A DNA stretch of 34,397 bases from an uncultured Clostridia bacterium (GCA_934277495.1 CAKQUI010000008.1:1-34397), one strand, 5' to 3'. Counted from the stretch's first letter, positions 23,721 through 33,056 are shown. Notes: generated by a model from the sequence alone, not told the origin. Made by a program: numbers and translations.

Positions 23721-24437
23721 TTACTTCATCAGCTTAGAGTAATATGCGTTCATCTGATAGAGTGCTGCCACCGGGTTGTGGCCCAGCACACGGTCTTTTG
23801 TTACCAGAGTGGTACACAGTGCATCGGAGTACTTGTAGAAAATGCTGTCGTGTCCCACACAGAGTCCCACTACTATGTTCAGGTCGGTATTCTTCTCGTT
23901 CAGCAGCTTTGCCTGCATGATAGGATTGCAGATGTTTTTGCCGACGGCTTCACAGCATGGGTCGATGCCGACCTTTGTTTTAGGCTGGGCTCCGACTTTG
24001 CATGCGATGCCGTATACTTCGAATCCCTTGTGGCGGAAGAACTTTGCAGCGTTCCTGGCTTCTGATATCAGACCGACACATGTGGCAATGCCGAGTTTTC
24101 TGGCTCCGGTCTTTCTTGCAAATTCAGCGATCTCTTCGATGCGTGTCATTTTGCAGTAGTTCTCATACTCCACCTCCGCTGCGGCTTTCATGGTCTTTGA
24201 GTTTTCTTCGTCGTCTATGTAAAGGGAAAGCACTTCATCGACAGTGGTTTCGTATCTGTCACCTTCTTCACATCCGTAAGCTCCGGCTGCTTCCTGTTCA
24301 GATGGTCCATCACTGCCGTTTTCCATCTGCGCCAGCAGTCTGGCTGTGGGGCAGAAGTCCGGATACATGGTCTTTCCATCGTTGCAGTTGGTCACTGCGC
24401 AGTCAACGCAGCTGTATGTCATATCTTTGTTTTTCAT
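23721..24437 (-). CDS. DUF1847 cysteine-rich putative metal-binding protein
   Basis: 238 residues, start after AAGGAGATT, 28 nt past the stop of aroEK. The N-terminus carries Cys at 10, 13, 18 and 29 (CVDCAVTNC, then DFCP), a zinc- or Fe-S-type knuckle. Later Cys lie in the blocks GIACKVGAQPKTKVGIDPCC, NICNP, VGLCVGHDSIF and LCTTLVTKDR. This is the DUF1847 family, common in anaerobes and of unknown function. It is the last gene of the aromatic operon by spacing, though a functional link to aromatic synthesis is unproven. Confidence 0.8.
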   Translation of the reverse strand: MKNKDMTYSCVDCAVTNCNDGKTMYPDFCPTARLLAQMENGSDGPSEQEAAGAYGCEEGDRYETTVDEVLSLYIDDEENSKTMKAAAEVEYENYCKMTRIEEIAEFARKTGARKLGIATCVGLISEARNAAKFFRHKGFEVYGIACKVGAQPKTKVGIDPCCEAVGKNICNPIMQAKLLNEKNTDLNIVVGLCVGHDSIFYKYSDALCTTLVTKDRVLGHNPVAALYQMNAYYSKLMK

Positions 24438-24465
24438 GAAAATCTCCTTTCTGCCGGGCTGAGGA

Positions 24466-25761
24466 TCACACCAGCTCTTTCAGTTCGTCTCCGAAGCTGC
24501 CGTTCAAAACATTATCATATGTCACATCAGCGGCATTTTCATATACTGGTCTGCGTTCTTCCTCCATGCGGCGGAGCGTTTCCATGTCTTTGGAAAGAGG
24601 TCTGCCGTCCATTGCCAGCTGATCCAGCGGGCGTCTGATGTGCAGCATCAGGCTGTTCTGACGGAGTGCCTGTACATTTTCTTCTCTCAGGACAGCACCG
24701 CCTCCTGCAGCGATGACAAGCCTGTTCTCCTTGCCGAAACGACGGCACACCTCGGTCTCACGTTTTCTGAAGCCCTCTTCGCCTTCCTTCTGGAAGATCT
24801 CAGGGATGCTGATACCTGCTTCTTTTACGATCTCATCGTCCAGGTCCACGAATTTCTTGCCTGAGATATCAGCAAGGTATCTGCCGACAGTAGTTTTGCC
24901 TGAGCCCGGCATCCCGATAAGGGTGATGTTCCTGATGTCCTTTTCCATGGCGTTTATGATGCGTTCGTTTTCTTTTTCGAATGTTCCCGGCGTGCCCAGG
25001 AAAAATCCTGCAGCAGCTGTGGCCTGTGCTACCAGCATAGGCAGTCCGTTGGAGTGAGGAAGTCCCAGCTCTGAAGCCTCCAGCAGCAGTGCAGTCCTGA
25101 AGGGATTGTAGATGACGTCCATGACGCCTTTGCAGTTCGGGAAATCCCTGACGCTGATGATCTTCTGGAGGTTTTTCGGATAAGTGCCTACCGGCGTGGC
25201 GTTGATGATGATATCCACGGAATCTGCGATATCGGGCAGCTCGTCGTAGCTGACGAAGCTGACAGGTGTGTTTCCGAGGACATGGTCAGTCTCACCGCCT
25301 GCGCCTTTGTGGCGTGATGCTATGCGTATGGAAGCTGCCCCCTTGTCGGAAGCCGCTTTCCGTGTAGTGAGGGAAGTCCCGCCTGTGCCCAGTATCAGCA
25401 CGTTCTTTCCGGCAAAATCTATGCCTGCTCTCGATGCAGCGTAGAGGAAACCTGTGTAGTCTGTGTTATGCCCGATGAGCTTTCCTCGTTCTTCCTGTGT
25501 CTTTCCTTCGGGATGCTCCCAGTAAAGCGTGTTCACTGCACCGATGGCCTCTGCCAGCGGGGATATCTCATCGCAGAGTGGTATCACGTCCTGTTTGTAA
25601 GGTATAGTCACGTTGAGCCCGTTGTATTCCCGGGTCTTTATGAACTCCGGCATTTCCTCCGGAGAAAGGCTTATGAGGTCGTATGTATATTTCCCCAGAG
25701 CCTCCTGTATTTCCTTGGAATAGCTGTGCACCAGCGTTTTTCCTATGAGTCCGTAAGTCAT
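24466..25761 (-). CDS. aroE-aroK fusion: Fused shikimate dehydrogenase-shikimate kinase
   Basis: 431 residues, start after AAGGAGGACTG. Residues 1 to about 275 are shikimate dehydrogenase: SYSKEIQ for substrate, NVTIPYKQ with the catalytic Lys, GHNTDYTGF, NADP loop GTGGTS, and late NGLPMLVAQA. Residues from about 278 are shikimate kinase: Walker A GMPGSGKTT, DLDDEI, GGGAVLREENV and the lid RPLDQLAMDGRPLSK. The fusion joins two consecutive steps, dehydroshikimate to shikimate to shikimate-3-phosphate. Both halves appear complete and the hinge is short. A separate promoter lies about 210 nt upstream. Confidence 0.93.
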   Translation of the reverse strand: MTYGLIGKTLVHSYSKEIQEALGKYTYDLISLSPEEMPEFIKTREYNGLNVTIPYKQDVIPLCDEISPLAEAIGAVNTLYWEHPEGKTQEERGKLIGHNTDYTGFLYAASRAGIDFAGKNVLILGTGGTSLTTRKAASDKGAASIRIASRHKGAGGETDHVLGNTPVSFVSYDELPDIADSVDIIINATPVGTYPKNLQKIISVRDFPNCKGVMDVIYNPFRTALLLEASELGLPHSNGLPMLVAQATAAAGFFLGTPGTFEKENERIINAMEKDIRNITLIGMPGSGKTTVGRYLADISGKKFVDLDDEIVKEAGISIPEIFQKEGEEGFRKRETEVCRRFGKENRLVIAAGGGAVLREENVQALRQNSLMLHIRRPLDQLAMDGRPLSKDMETLRRMEEERRPVYENAADVTYDNVLNGSFGDELKELV

Positions 25762-26111
25762 ATTTATCAGTCCTCCTTCTGTTGATGGGTCGGTATATCA
25801 GTATCCGGGCGATGCTGTCTGCCCGGATCGGTGCAAAAGCCTGCTGTATGTCTGGCAGCGCTGGCTCTGCATGGATATCGGCGGCAGATCATGTTCCGCC
25901 GTCAGATCGCCGGAAACGAAGACCGCTGCCTGTACAGGCGGATCGTTCCGAAATCGTATCAGTTGATTCTATTATACCAGTCTCTTTGGGATGATGGCCA
26001 TGAAAAGTCCTGTTTTTGTATGACGATCTGTCAAGTTTGTTTTGATACGCAGACAGCCGGCGTCCCGCCTGTACGGAAAGCCAGCTGTCGTAAGTTGTCT
26101 GCAATCTTTTC
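25762..26111 (-). promoter_or_regulatory. Internal promoter and leader before aroEK
   Basis: This 350-bp gap separates pheA from aroEK. On the minus strand an extended -10, TGGTATAAT (25971-25979), has no good -35, which suits extended -10 promoters. The leader of about 200 nt holds an 8-bp hairpin ATCCGGGC / GCCCGGAT (25803-25810, 25821-25828) without a T-run. No leader peptide rich in aromatic codons was seen. It probably lets aroEK and DUF1847 be transcribed apart from the attenuated part of the operon. Confidence 0.55.
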
Positions 26112-27287
26112 TTATATCTGCTCTGTATAGCAGCCCAGGAAGTCGAATGTTTCCTTGCGGTTTGCAAGATCGTCCAGTACATGGAGCAGTTCTTCCGAGT
26201 AGACAGACGCATCCATGTCGAAGTAGAACATGAACTCGAAGTCGCTGCCCGGGATAGGTCTCGATTCCAGCTTTGTCAGATTGATGCCCAGCGATGCGAA
26301 CTTGGCTATGGTGTGGTAAAGTGCGCAAGGTGTATGAGGTACTGACAGGATCAGGCTGATCTTGTTCGAACCCGGATATATTTCCATGTTCTTGGAAATA
26401 CATATGAAACGTGTGTAGTTGTTGTCGCTGATCTGGATATCGTCGTTGAGCGGTACCAGTCCGTAAAGGTCAAGGCATTCCTGCGATGAGATGGCTGCGA
26501 TGTCGTTCCTGTCGCTTTCTGAAACCATCTTTGCAGCAACAGCAGTGTTTTCACAGATAGTGACCTTGACTCCCTTCAGTGACTTGAGATATTCACCGCA
26601 CTGGCCGATAGCCTGTTCGTGGGAAACGATCTCTTTGATGCTGGAGATATCTGTGCCTGGTTTAGCCATCAGCATGTGATGTATCCTGAGACGGAGACTC
26701 TTTGCAATATGGAAATTGTAGTTCTGCATAAGATCATATACGGCAGTCACTGAACCGTATGAACTGTTGTCGATAGGCAGGATGCCGTACTGGCAGAGGC
26801 CCTTTTCAACAGCGTTGAAAACTCCTTCGAAATTGCTGAAACGCATGATGCTCGGAGCTTCGAACAGCTTTTCGCATGCAGCCTGCGAGTATGAGCCTGC
26901 AACGCCCTGACATGCTACTACGGCTTTCTTAGGGAAAAGCGACGGCGTTTCTTCGAGGGCTTTCCTGATCTTAGGCGACAGTGTGTTGCTGCTGTCCAGG
27001 CAGCCGTACTGGCATGATTTGCTGACGTCGAATATCGTGTTGAAAACCACTCTGGCGTATCCGTCGAATGGTTCGCCGATCTGCTCTGAGATCCTGTGGA
27101 GTATGTCCTTCTCACGGGCGTTGTTGAAAACAGGAAGTTTGCGTTCTTTCTTGTATTCTGCCACTTCCAGTGATTTCTGCATCCTTGAGTTGAACAGGTC
27201 GGCGATCTTGTTGTCGATCTCGTCGATCTCTTCTCTGATCTTTGTCAGATCAAGGGCTTCATTGTTTTTGTTTTTTGCGTCTGTCAT
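26112..27287 (-). CDS. pheA: Chorismate mutase-prephenate dehydratase (P-protein)
   Basis: 391 residues from ATG 27287, chosen because GGAGGT lies 10 nt upstream inside the end of aroC. Residues 12-95 are an AroQ-type chorismate mutase (LTKIREEIDEIDNKIADLFNSR, then KERKLPV). The central part is prephenate dehydratase (ACQGVAGSYSQAA, GILPIDNSSYGSV, NYTRFICIS with the essential Thr). The C-terminal ACT domain has KLESRPIPG, the phenylalanine-binding ESRP motif, so feedback inhibition by Phe is expected. One enzyme makes phenylpyruvate from chorismate. The start is 1 nt past the aroC stop. Confidence 0.94.
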   Translation of the reverse strand: MTDAKNKNNEALDLTKIREEIDEIDNKIADLFNSRMQKSLEVAEYKKERKLPVFNNAREKDILHRISEQIGEPFDGYARVVFNTIFDVSKSCQYGCLDSSNTLSPKIRKALEETPSLFPKKAVVACQGVAGSYSQAACEKLFEAPSIMRFSNFEGVFNAVEKGLCQYGILPIDNSSYGSVTAVYDLMQNYNFHIAKSLRLRIHHMLMAKPGTDISSIKEIVSHEQAIGQCGEYLKSLKGVKVTICENTAVAAKMVSESDRNDIAAISSQECLDLYGLVPLNDDIQISDNNYTRFICISKNMEIYPGSNKISLILSVPHTPCALYHTIAKFASLGINLTKLESRPIPGSDFEFMFYFDMDASVYSEELLHVLDDLANRKETFDFLGCYTEQI

Positions 27288-27288
27288 T

Positions 27289-28413
27289 TTATCTGATACC
27301 TCCATCATATATACAATCCAGAAGGCCCAGCGCTACAGCGGCTTCCACGATAGGGACCGCTCTCACTGCCACGCATGGGTCATGTCTTCCGGTTACTGTC
27401 AGTTTAGTGTTTTCTTTCTTTTCAAGGTCCACTGAATCCTGCTCCATGCCGATGGACGGCGTAGGTTTCAGTGCGACTCTTGCGATCAGCGGCATTCCTG
27501 TCGTGATACCCCCCAGGATACCGCCGTGGTGGTTCGTCCGTGTTTTTACGTTTCCGTTTTCGTCGTAATAGAACGAGTCATTGTTTACCGAGCCTGTCAG
27601 TCTTGCCGCATCGAATCCTGCTCCGAACTCCACGCCCTTGACTGCCGGGATACCGAAAAGTATAGGAGCCAGGGCGCTTTCCACGCCGTCGTACATTGCT
27701 CCTCCGATGCCTCCCGGAAGACTCAGGGCGCATACTTCGATGACGCCGCCCAGAGAATCAAGGCTGTCACGGGCATCTGCAAGGCGGTGTTCCATGGATA
27801 TGCGGGCCGCCTTGGAGATCACCGGCATGGACTCTCCCCGGAGCTTTTCCAGCAGCTGCGGGTCAGGATCAACAGGTGAGAATGCGTCGTCTCTGGCGTT
27901 TGCTATGGAAAGGATATGTCCTCCGATGGTGATGCCCTGCGTTGCAAGGATCTGCAGTGCGATACCGCCTGCGATGCACAGCGGAGCCGTCATCCTGGCG
28001 GAGAAAGGTCCTCCGCCTGCCATGTTGAGGCTGTCGCCGTAGCGCAGTCTGGCTGTATAGTCGGCGTGACCTGGTCTAGGCACATTCCGCAGTTTGCTGT
28101 AGTCCGAGGAACGCCTGTCTTTGTTCACTATCTTGAAGGAAATCTCCGGACTGTCAGTAACCAGTATGCTGCCTGTATTTTCACCGTCGTCTGCCACGGT
28201 CTTCAGACCGCTGACAGGGACAGGTTCATCGGCTTCTTTTCGTTTAGTTGCAAAAGGACTGCTGCCGGGTGCTCTGCGTTTCATGAACTTTTTGAGCTCC
28301 CGCATGTCTATCCTTGTGCCAACAGGAAAACCGCTGATGTCAACGCCTATCTCCGGTTCGTGGGAACCGCCCCATATATTTACTTTAAGGTTCTTGCCAA
28401 AAGATGAATTCAT
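27289..28413 (-). CDS. aroC: Chorismate synthase
   Basis: 374 residues, start after GGAGGTACC. It makes chorismate from EPSP using reduced FMN. Conserved blocks are WGGSHEPEIG near the N-terminus, RRAPGSSPFATKR, RPGHADYTARLRYG, GGGPFSARMTAPLCIAGG, TNHHGGILGGITTGMP and GRHDPCVAVRAVPIVEA. Length is usual. It lies 36 nt after aroA. Confidence 0.95.
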   Translation of the reverse strand: MNSSFGKNLKVNIWGGSHEPEIGVDISGFPVGTRIDMRELKKFMKRRAPGSSPFATKRKEADEPVPVSGLKTVADDGENTGSILVTDSPEISFKIVNKDRRSSDYSKLRNVPRPGHADYTARLRYGDSLNMAGGGPFSARMTAPLCIAGGIALQILATQGITIGGHILSIANARDDAFSPVDPDPQLLEKLRGESMPVISKAARISMEHRLADARDSLDSLGGVIEVCALSLPGGIGGAMYDGVESALAPILFGIPAVKGVEFGAGFDAARLTGSVNNDSFYYDENGNVKTRTNHHGGILGGITTGMPLIARVALKPTPSIGMEQDSVDLEKKENTKLTVTGRHDPCVAVRAVPIVEAAVALGLLDCIYDGGIR

Positions 28414-28449
28414 TTTCCGGTACCTCCGTAGTTATTTCTGATGATGCCG

Positions 28450-29790
28450 TTAGATTTCAGTGACATCACCGCCCAGCTTCCTGAAATCGTCGAAAAAGTC
28501 CGGGTATGATTTGCTGACTGCTTCAGCGTGCTCGATCGTCACCGGGTTTTCGCATATACATGACGCCACTGCTGCTGCCATGGCGATCCTGTGGTCGTTG
28601 TGGCTCGTCACAGTGCCTCCCGACAGGCGGGACGTTCCCGATATGGAAAGCCCTGCCTCACGGCAGGCGATGTCTGCGCCGAGTTTCTGCAGGAAGTCGC
28701 ATACCGTTGCCAGTCTGTCGGATTCCTTTATCTTCAGCCTTTCGGCTCCGGTTATCTCTGAATGTCCCTCTGCAGCGGACATCACTGCAGCAAGGACCGG
28801 CACGAGATCCGGTATCTGTGTAACGTCCAGCTCTATCCCAGAAAGTACTGGTGTGCCGTCTGTCTGTGGCAGGGCTGAGCATGTCACGGATGCCAGACCG
28901 GTGCTGCTGTCTTCAGAAATCTCAACGGAAGCTCCGAGCTTTTTCAGTGCTTTGACGATGTCTTTGTCACGCTGTGATGATGACATTTTCAGACCGTCGC
29001 ATGTGACGTGTCCTCCGAGAGCACCGCTTGCCAGCCAGAATGCTGCATTGGACCAGTCGCCTTCTATCGCAAGGCCTTCCGGTTCGGTGTACTGCTGTCT
29101 GCCGGGTATGATGTATGTTATGAGACCGTTTTCGTCTGTGGTCGTCTGTATTTCTATGCTGAAGTCCCGGAGCACGTCCATGGAAAGCTCCACATATCCT
29201 GCAGATTCCAGTTTCGTGGTGATATGCAGGCGGCTGTCTTCTTCCAGCAGCGGAAGTGCGAAAAGCAGACCTGTTATGAACTGTGAACTTATATTGCCAG
29301 GCAGCGAATATTCTCCGGGCTGCAGTCTGCCCTTTATGGTGCATATCTCTCTTACGTTCTTTTCATCGGCAGGAGACTTTGCATCGGGCACTGCTCCCGG
29401 TGCCATGGAAAAAGTGCATCCGTGGTTTTCCATCTCTTCTTTCAGCGGTGATATGGGCCGCTGGGGCAGTTTGCCTGCTCCTGCAAAGACTGCGCTGTCT
29501 GTGACTGCCATCGCTACAGGGAGCATGAATCTCAGTGTCGAGCCGCTTTCACCGCAGTCGAGATATGGTATGCGGCTGTTTTCCTTTGACCGGATGATGT
29601 CCAGCTGCGAAAGACAGTTTTTCGTTGCTGTGATATCCCGTGAGAATTCCGGGATAAAAAGCGGGTCTTCCAATGCTCTGCCCTGCAGCTGCGACAGCTT
29701 CTGTGCGATCAGCACACGGTGTGCATGGGATTTCGAGGGCATCGCTGTTATGCTTCCATGGAGTTTGCCTGGTATTATTCTTACATTCAT
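28450..29790 (-). CDS. aroA: 3-phosphoshikimate 1-carboxyvinyltransferase (EPSP synthase)
   Basis: 446 residues, start after AAAGGATAT. It joins PEP and shikimate-3-phosphate. Motifs in order: PSKSHAHRVLIAQ (substrate Lys), DCGESGSTLRFMLPVA, ISSQFITGLLFALPLL, GDWSNAAFWLASGALGG, LKIKESDRLATV and HNDHRIAMAAAVA. The LRFMLPVA block after DCGESGST, in place of the LPGSKS/NAGTxxR pattern of class I enzymes, suggests a class II-like or divergent enzyme. A full-length open frame on the opposite strand is a shadow. Confidence 0.94.
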   Translation of the reverse strand: MNVRIIPGKLHGSITAMPSKSHAHRVLIAQKLSQLQGRALEDPLFIPEFSRDITATKNCLSQLDIIRSKENSRIPYLDCGESGSTLRFMLPVAMAVTDSAVFAGAGKLPQRPISPLKEEMENHGCTFSMAPGAVPDAKSPADEKNVREICTIKGRLQPGEYSLPGNISSQFITGLLFALPLLEEDSRLHITTKLESAGYVELSMDVLRDFSIEIQTTTDENGLITYIIPGRQQYTEPEGLAIEGDWSNAAFWLASGALGGHVTCDGLKMSSSQRDKDIVKALKKLGASVEISEDSSTGLASVTCSALPQTDGTPVLSGIELDVTQIPDLVPVLAAVMSAAEGHSEITGAERLKIKESDRLATVCDFLQKLGADIACREAGLSISGTSRLSGGTVTSHNDHRIAMAAAVASCICENPVTIEHAEAVSKSYPDFFDDFRKLGGDVTEI

Positions 29791-29818
29791 TCGTATATGA
29801 TATCCTTTCAGAAATAGC

Positions 29819-30907
29819 TTAGTTCTGCTGAAGACCGAGGGAGAATATCTCTTCCAGGCGGTCTGTAGGGACTTTCTTCAGTGTGCATCCGTTATCCTGC
29901 GGGATCACCAGTGTTATCATGCTGCCCCGGACTTTTTTGTCTCCCAGGGCTGCCTCTGCCAGCTGAGCTGCGCTGTACGGACAGTCAAGGCTGAACCCTG
30001 ATTTTGTCAGCACTTCGGTCATGTTGTCGCAGCACTTTTTGTCTGTCCAGCCCAAGGCTGCTGCGGCTCTTGCAATGATCGCCATTCCGATGGCAACAGC
30101 GTGCCCGTGTCTTATGGAGTAGCTGCTGCATTTTTCGATGGCGTGTGCAGGTGTGTGTCCCAGATTAAGCAGCTGGCGGACTCCTGATTCACGTTCATCT
30201 TCCTCTACGACTCTGCGCTTTACTTCAACTGCCATGGCAGCTATATCGGTGAGGAAATCGGCGTCCTGTATTTTCATGCCGTTTCTGATGGCGCCGGTGA
30301 TGTCCGGATCGCCGATGATGCCTGCTTTGACTGCCTCTGCGATGCCGTCCAGCTTCAGATCATCCGACAGTGTACCAAGCACATCCGGATCGAAAAGCAC
30401 GGCGGAGGGCTGCCAGAAGGCGCCGGCCAGGTTCTTGCCTGCATCGAGGTTCACTCCGGTCTTGCCGCCCACCGACGAGTCGACTACTGCCAGCAGGGAA
30501 GTAGGTATCTGTATGAATTCCACTCCTCTGAGGAAACTGGCGGCTGCAAAGCCTGTCACGTCGCCGGTGATGCCGCCTCCCAGAGCCAGCAGCATATCAG
30601 ATCTTGAGAATCTGTTGTCTGCCAGATAGTTGAGGATGCTGCCGATGGTGGATATGTTTTTGTTTTCCTCGCCTCCCGGGAAAACATATTTGTACACATC
30701 GTATCCGGCGGAGCGAAGGGACTGCTGCAGTGTATGATCTTCGCCTCCGTAGAGCCTGTCCACAGTTTCGTCTGTGACTATGCAGAGCTTTACAGATGAC
30801 GGATCTTTGCCAAGGACGTCACGGATGTATCTGCCTGTCCTGCCGAGCATCCCGTGCTCCATTATCACGTCGTATTTTCTTGATGCATTGACTGAGATTT
30901 TTTTCAT
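29819..30907 (-). CDS. aroB: 3-dehydroquinate synthase
   Basis: 362 residues, start after CCGGAGGAAA. It converts DAHP to 3-dehydroquinate using NAD+ and a divalent metal. The NAD loop ALGGGITGDVTGFAA, substrate block SSVGGKTGVN, and metal ligands in GIAEAVKAG (Glu), LNLGHTPAHAIE (His) and RHGHAVAIGM (His) are all present. No dehydroquinase (aroD or aroQ) follows in this operon; that step must be encoded elsewhere. Confidence 0.95.
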   Translation of the reverse strand: MKKISVNASRKYDVIMEHGMLGRTGRYIRDVLGKDPSSVKLCIVTDETVDRLYGGEDHTLQQSLRSAGYDVYKYVFPGGEENKNISTIGSILNYLADNRFSRSDMLLALGGGITGDVTGFAAASFLRGVEFIQIPTSLLAVVDSSVGGKTGVNLDAGKNLAGAFWQPSAVLFDPDVLGTLSDDLKLDGIAEAVKAGIIGDPDITGAIRNGMKIQDADFLTDIAAMAVEVKRRVVEEDERESGVRQLLNLGHTPAHAIEKCSSYSIRHGHAVAIGMAIIARAAAALGWTDKKCCDNMTEVLTKSGFSLDCPYSAAQLAEAALGDKKVRGSMITLVIPQDNGCTLKKVPTDRLEEIFSLGLQQN

Positions 30908-30952
30908 ATAATGAATTTCCTCCGGTTGTAAGAGCGGCTGCCTTTGTATCTG

Positions 30953-31792
30953 TTAAAAGATCTCGCCGTCGATGATCGCTTTTTTCTCACGACCGTCTTT
31001 GAGCAGTGCTCTGAGTTTATCGCTGTCGTCGTCTCTGATGGCGTCTCTGTATTCTTTGAGATTTGCCATCAGCGTGTCTATCTCGCCAACGAGATTGTCA
31101 CGGTTTTCCAGGAACAGCTCTGTCCACATGTCTTCATTGAGCTTGGCTACACGAGTCAGGTCTTTGTAGCTTCCTGCCGAGAAACCTGCGTGTTCCTGAG
31201 CTGTAGGGCTTTTGATGTATGCGTTGGAAACAACGTGCGCCAGCTGCGAGGTGAAGGCTATCTTCCTGTCGTGAGCTTCAGGCGTCGTTATTTCGATATT
31301 CGTGAACCCTATGGAAGTGAAAAGAGACTTGAGCTTTTCGATGCTTTCGATAGGTCCCTTTGTTTCAGTGAAGATCATTGATGCATTGTTGAACAGCGTC
31401 TTCTTTGCATATGAAAAGCCTGAATGTTCGAGTCCTGCCATAGGGTGTCCGCCGATGAAAAGGAAGCCCTTTTCTTCTGCAAGGGGTATGAGTTCGTCGC
31501 ATACCAGCTTTTTGATACCTCCGCAGTCCACCACGATGGCGTCTTTTTTGAAAAGGTCCGCATGGGCCTTGACGTAGTCCACTGTAGCCTGCGGATAAAG
31601 TGCAATGATGACTATGTCGCACTGTGTCAGCAGAGTATCTGTCAGCGGCTGTTCGATGGCGTTGACAAGGATCGCTTTTTTGACGACCTGCTCGCTGATG
31701 TCGGTGCCGTAAACTGTATTATCTGTATTCTGGCTTATGGACTTCGCCAGAGAGCCGCCGATGAGTCCAAGTCCCACTATTCCTATTTCCAT
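30953..31792 (-). CDS. tyrA: Prephenate dehydrogenase
   Basis: 279 residues, start after GAGGTGATTT. NAD-binding GLGLIGGSLAKS is at residues 6-17; GGHPMAGLEHSGF and HDRKIAFTSQLAHVVSNAY are the prephenate site with the catalytic His. Product is 4-hydroxyphenylpyruvate for tyrosine. The protein ends soon after the catalytic domain with no ACT domain, so control probably comes through the DAHP synthase and the leader. Confidence 0.94.
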   Translation of the reverse strand: MEIGIVGLGLIGGSLAKSISQNTDNTVYGTDISEQVVKKAILVNAIEQPLTDTLLTQCDIVIIALYPQATVDYVKAHADLFKKDAIVVDCGGIKKLVCDELIPLAEEKGFLFIGGHPMAGLEHSGFSYAKKTLFNNASMIFTETKGPIESIEKLKSLFTSIGFTNIEITTPEAHDRKIAFTSQLAHVVSNAYIKSPTAQEHAGFSAGSYKDLTRVAKLNEDMWTELFLENRDNLVGEIDTLMANLKEYRDAIRDDDSDKLRALLKDGREKKAIIDGEIF

Positions 31793-31831
31793 TATAAATC
31801 ACCTCGATGTTATATTATAGTAGTTTTTTTC

Positions 31832-32842
31832 TTAGCCTTTGTAAGCCAGCGGTCTGATAGCGTTGACTGCCTTCATCACGTCGTCGAATGCTGCCGGTGT
31901 CAGTGACTGTGCTCCGTCGCAAAGTGCAGCAGGCGGGTTGTTGTGTACTTCTATCATAAGACCGTCTGCACCTGCAGCTGTTGCGGCCATAGCCATTGGT
32001 TTTACAAGGCCTGCGATACCTGTAGCGTGGCTTGGGTCAACGATGATAGGAAGATGTGTCATTGTCTTCAGGAGCGGTATCGATGCAAGGTCGAGGGTGT
32101 TTCTTGTGGCAGTTTCGAATGTTCTGATACCACGTTCGCAGAGAATGATATTGCTGTTGCCGCCGGCCATGATGTATTCAGCACTCATCAGCAGTTCCTT
32201 CAGTGTGCTGGAAAGACCTCTTTTGAGAAGGATAGGCTTGTCAGTATGTCCCAGTTCTTTCAGCAGTTCGAAGTTCTGCATGTTTCTTGCGCCGACCTGG
32301 ATGACATCTACATTTTCGAAGAGAGGCAGATGGGATAAGTCCATGATCTCTGTAACGATAGGCAGTCCAGACTGTTTTTTTGCTTCCAGCAGCAGTTTGA
32401 TACCTTCGTCTCTCATGCCCTGGAAAGTGTAAGGTGAAGTCCTCGGCTTGAATGCGCCGCCTCTGTAAAGTCCTGCGCCTGAGGCCTTTACATCATGAGC
32501 GACTTCACAGACCTGTTCTTCTGATTCTACTGAACATGGACCTGCGATGACCTGGAAATTGCCTCCGCCGATCTTAACGTCAGGAGTGATCTCCACTACA
32601 GTGTCTTCCGGATGGAATTTTCTGTTGGCGTTCTTGTAAGGTTCCTGTACACGCTTTACTGTTTCAACGATGTCCAGTGCTTTGATGAGATCGATGTCCA
32701 CTGATGCTGTGTCTCCGATGAGACCTAAGATCGTTGTGGAACTTCCTTCACTGCAGTGGATGTCCAGGTTCATGCTTTTGAGCCATGAGATCAGGTTGTC
32801 GAGCTGTTTCTGGTCCGGGTTGTCCTTTAATATAACTATCAT
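31832..32842 (-). CDS. aroF: DAHP synthase with N-terminal ferredoxin-like regulatory domain
   Basis: 336 residues, start after GGAGGTAG. First enzyme of the shikimate pathway: PEP plus erythrose-4-phosphate to DAHP. Residues 1-70 form a ferredoxin-like domain (MIVILKDN, then LIGDTASVD) as in the type I-beta enzyme of Thermotoga, where it binds Tyr or Phe. The catalytic barrel has FQVIAGPCSVES, GGAFKPRTSPYTFQG, VGARNMQNFELL, PILLKRG, IVDPSHATG and VHNNPPAALCDGAQSL. It is the first structural gene after the attenuator. Feedback by Tyr/Phe is inferred from the domain. Confidence 0.95.
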   Translation of the reverse strand: MIVILKDNPDQKQLDNLISWLKSMNLDIHCSEGSSTTILGLIGDTASVDIDLIKALDIVETVKRVQEPYKNANRKFHPEDTVVEITPDVKIGGGNFQVIAGPCSVESEEQVCEVAHDVKASGAGLYRGGAFKPRTSPYTFQGMRDEGIKLLLEAKKQSGLPIVTEIMDLSHLPLFENVDVIQVGARNMQNFELLKELGHTDKPILLKRGLSSTLKELLMSAEYIMAGGNSNIILCERGIRTFETATRNTLDLASIPLLKTMTHLPIIVDPSHATGIAGLVKPMAMAATAAGADGLMIEVHNNPPAALCDGAQSLTPAAFDDVMKAVNAIRPLAYKG

Positions 32843-32940
32843 TTTCTACCTCCATTGACTGTCTGTCATTTGTTTCTGAGCTGCTTGATGTTTACGGGTT
32901 GTTTTGTCCGCCCTTTTGCGACCGGGCCGGCGGCGGCCTG

Positions 32941-32982
32941 TATGGCGCTGCATACTGGTGCACCTTCATGTGCAGCGCCATA
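32941..32982 (-). other. Second strong hairpin in the aroF leader
   Basis: 12-bp perfect arms (TATGGCGCTGCA / TGCAGCGCCATA, 32941-32952 and 32971-32982) with an 18-nt loop holding the palindrome GGTGCACC. It follows the attenuator T-run directly and has no T-run of its own. It may stabilise the 5' end of read-through mRNA. Confidence 0.6.
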
Positions 32983-33014
32983 AAAAAAATCCGCAAGTGA
33001 ATTTCACTTGCGGA
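32982..33014 (-). terminator. Attenuator terminator in the aroF leader
   Basis: On the minus strand a perfect 11-bp hairpin with a 3-nt loop (32990-33014) is followed by eight T (32982-32989). The hairpin lies between the leader peptide and aroF, so it ends transcription before any aromatic gene. Its central 13 nt (32996-33008) can pair instead with 33069-33081 in the leader peptide gene: 12 Watson-Crick pairs and one G-U. Confidence 0.9.
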
Positions 33015-33056
33015 GATGGTTGCCTTTTAGTTCGGTTGAAGCTCTGTTTTAAGGTC

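Noticed and set aside
28460-29800. 446-codon open frame on the + strand
   Set aside because: It lies opposite aroA over nearly its full length, has a Ser/Arg/Pro-rich composition without family motifs, and no ribosome site.
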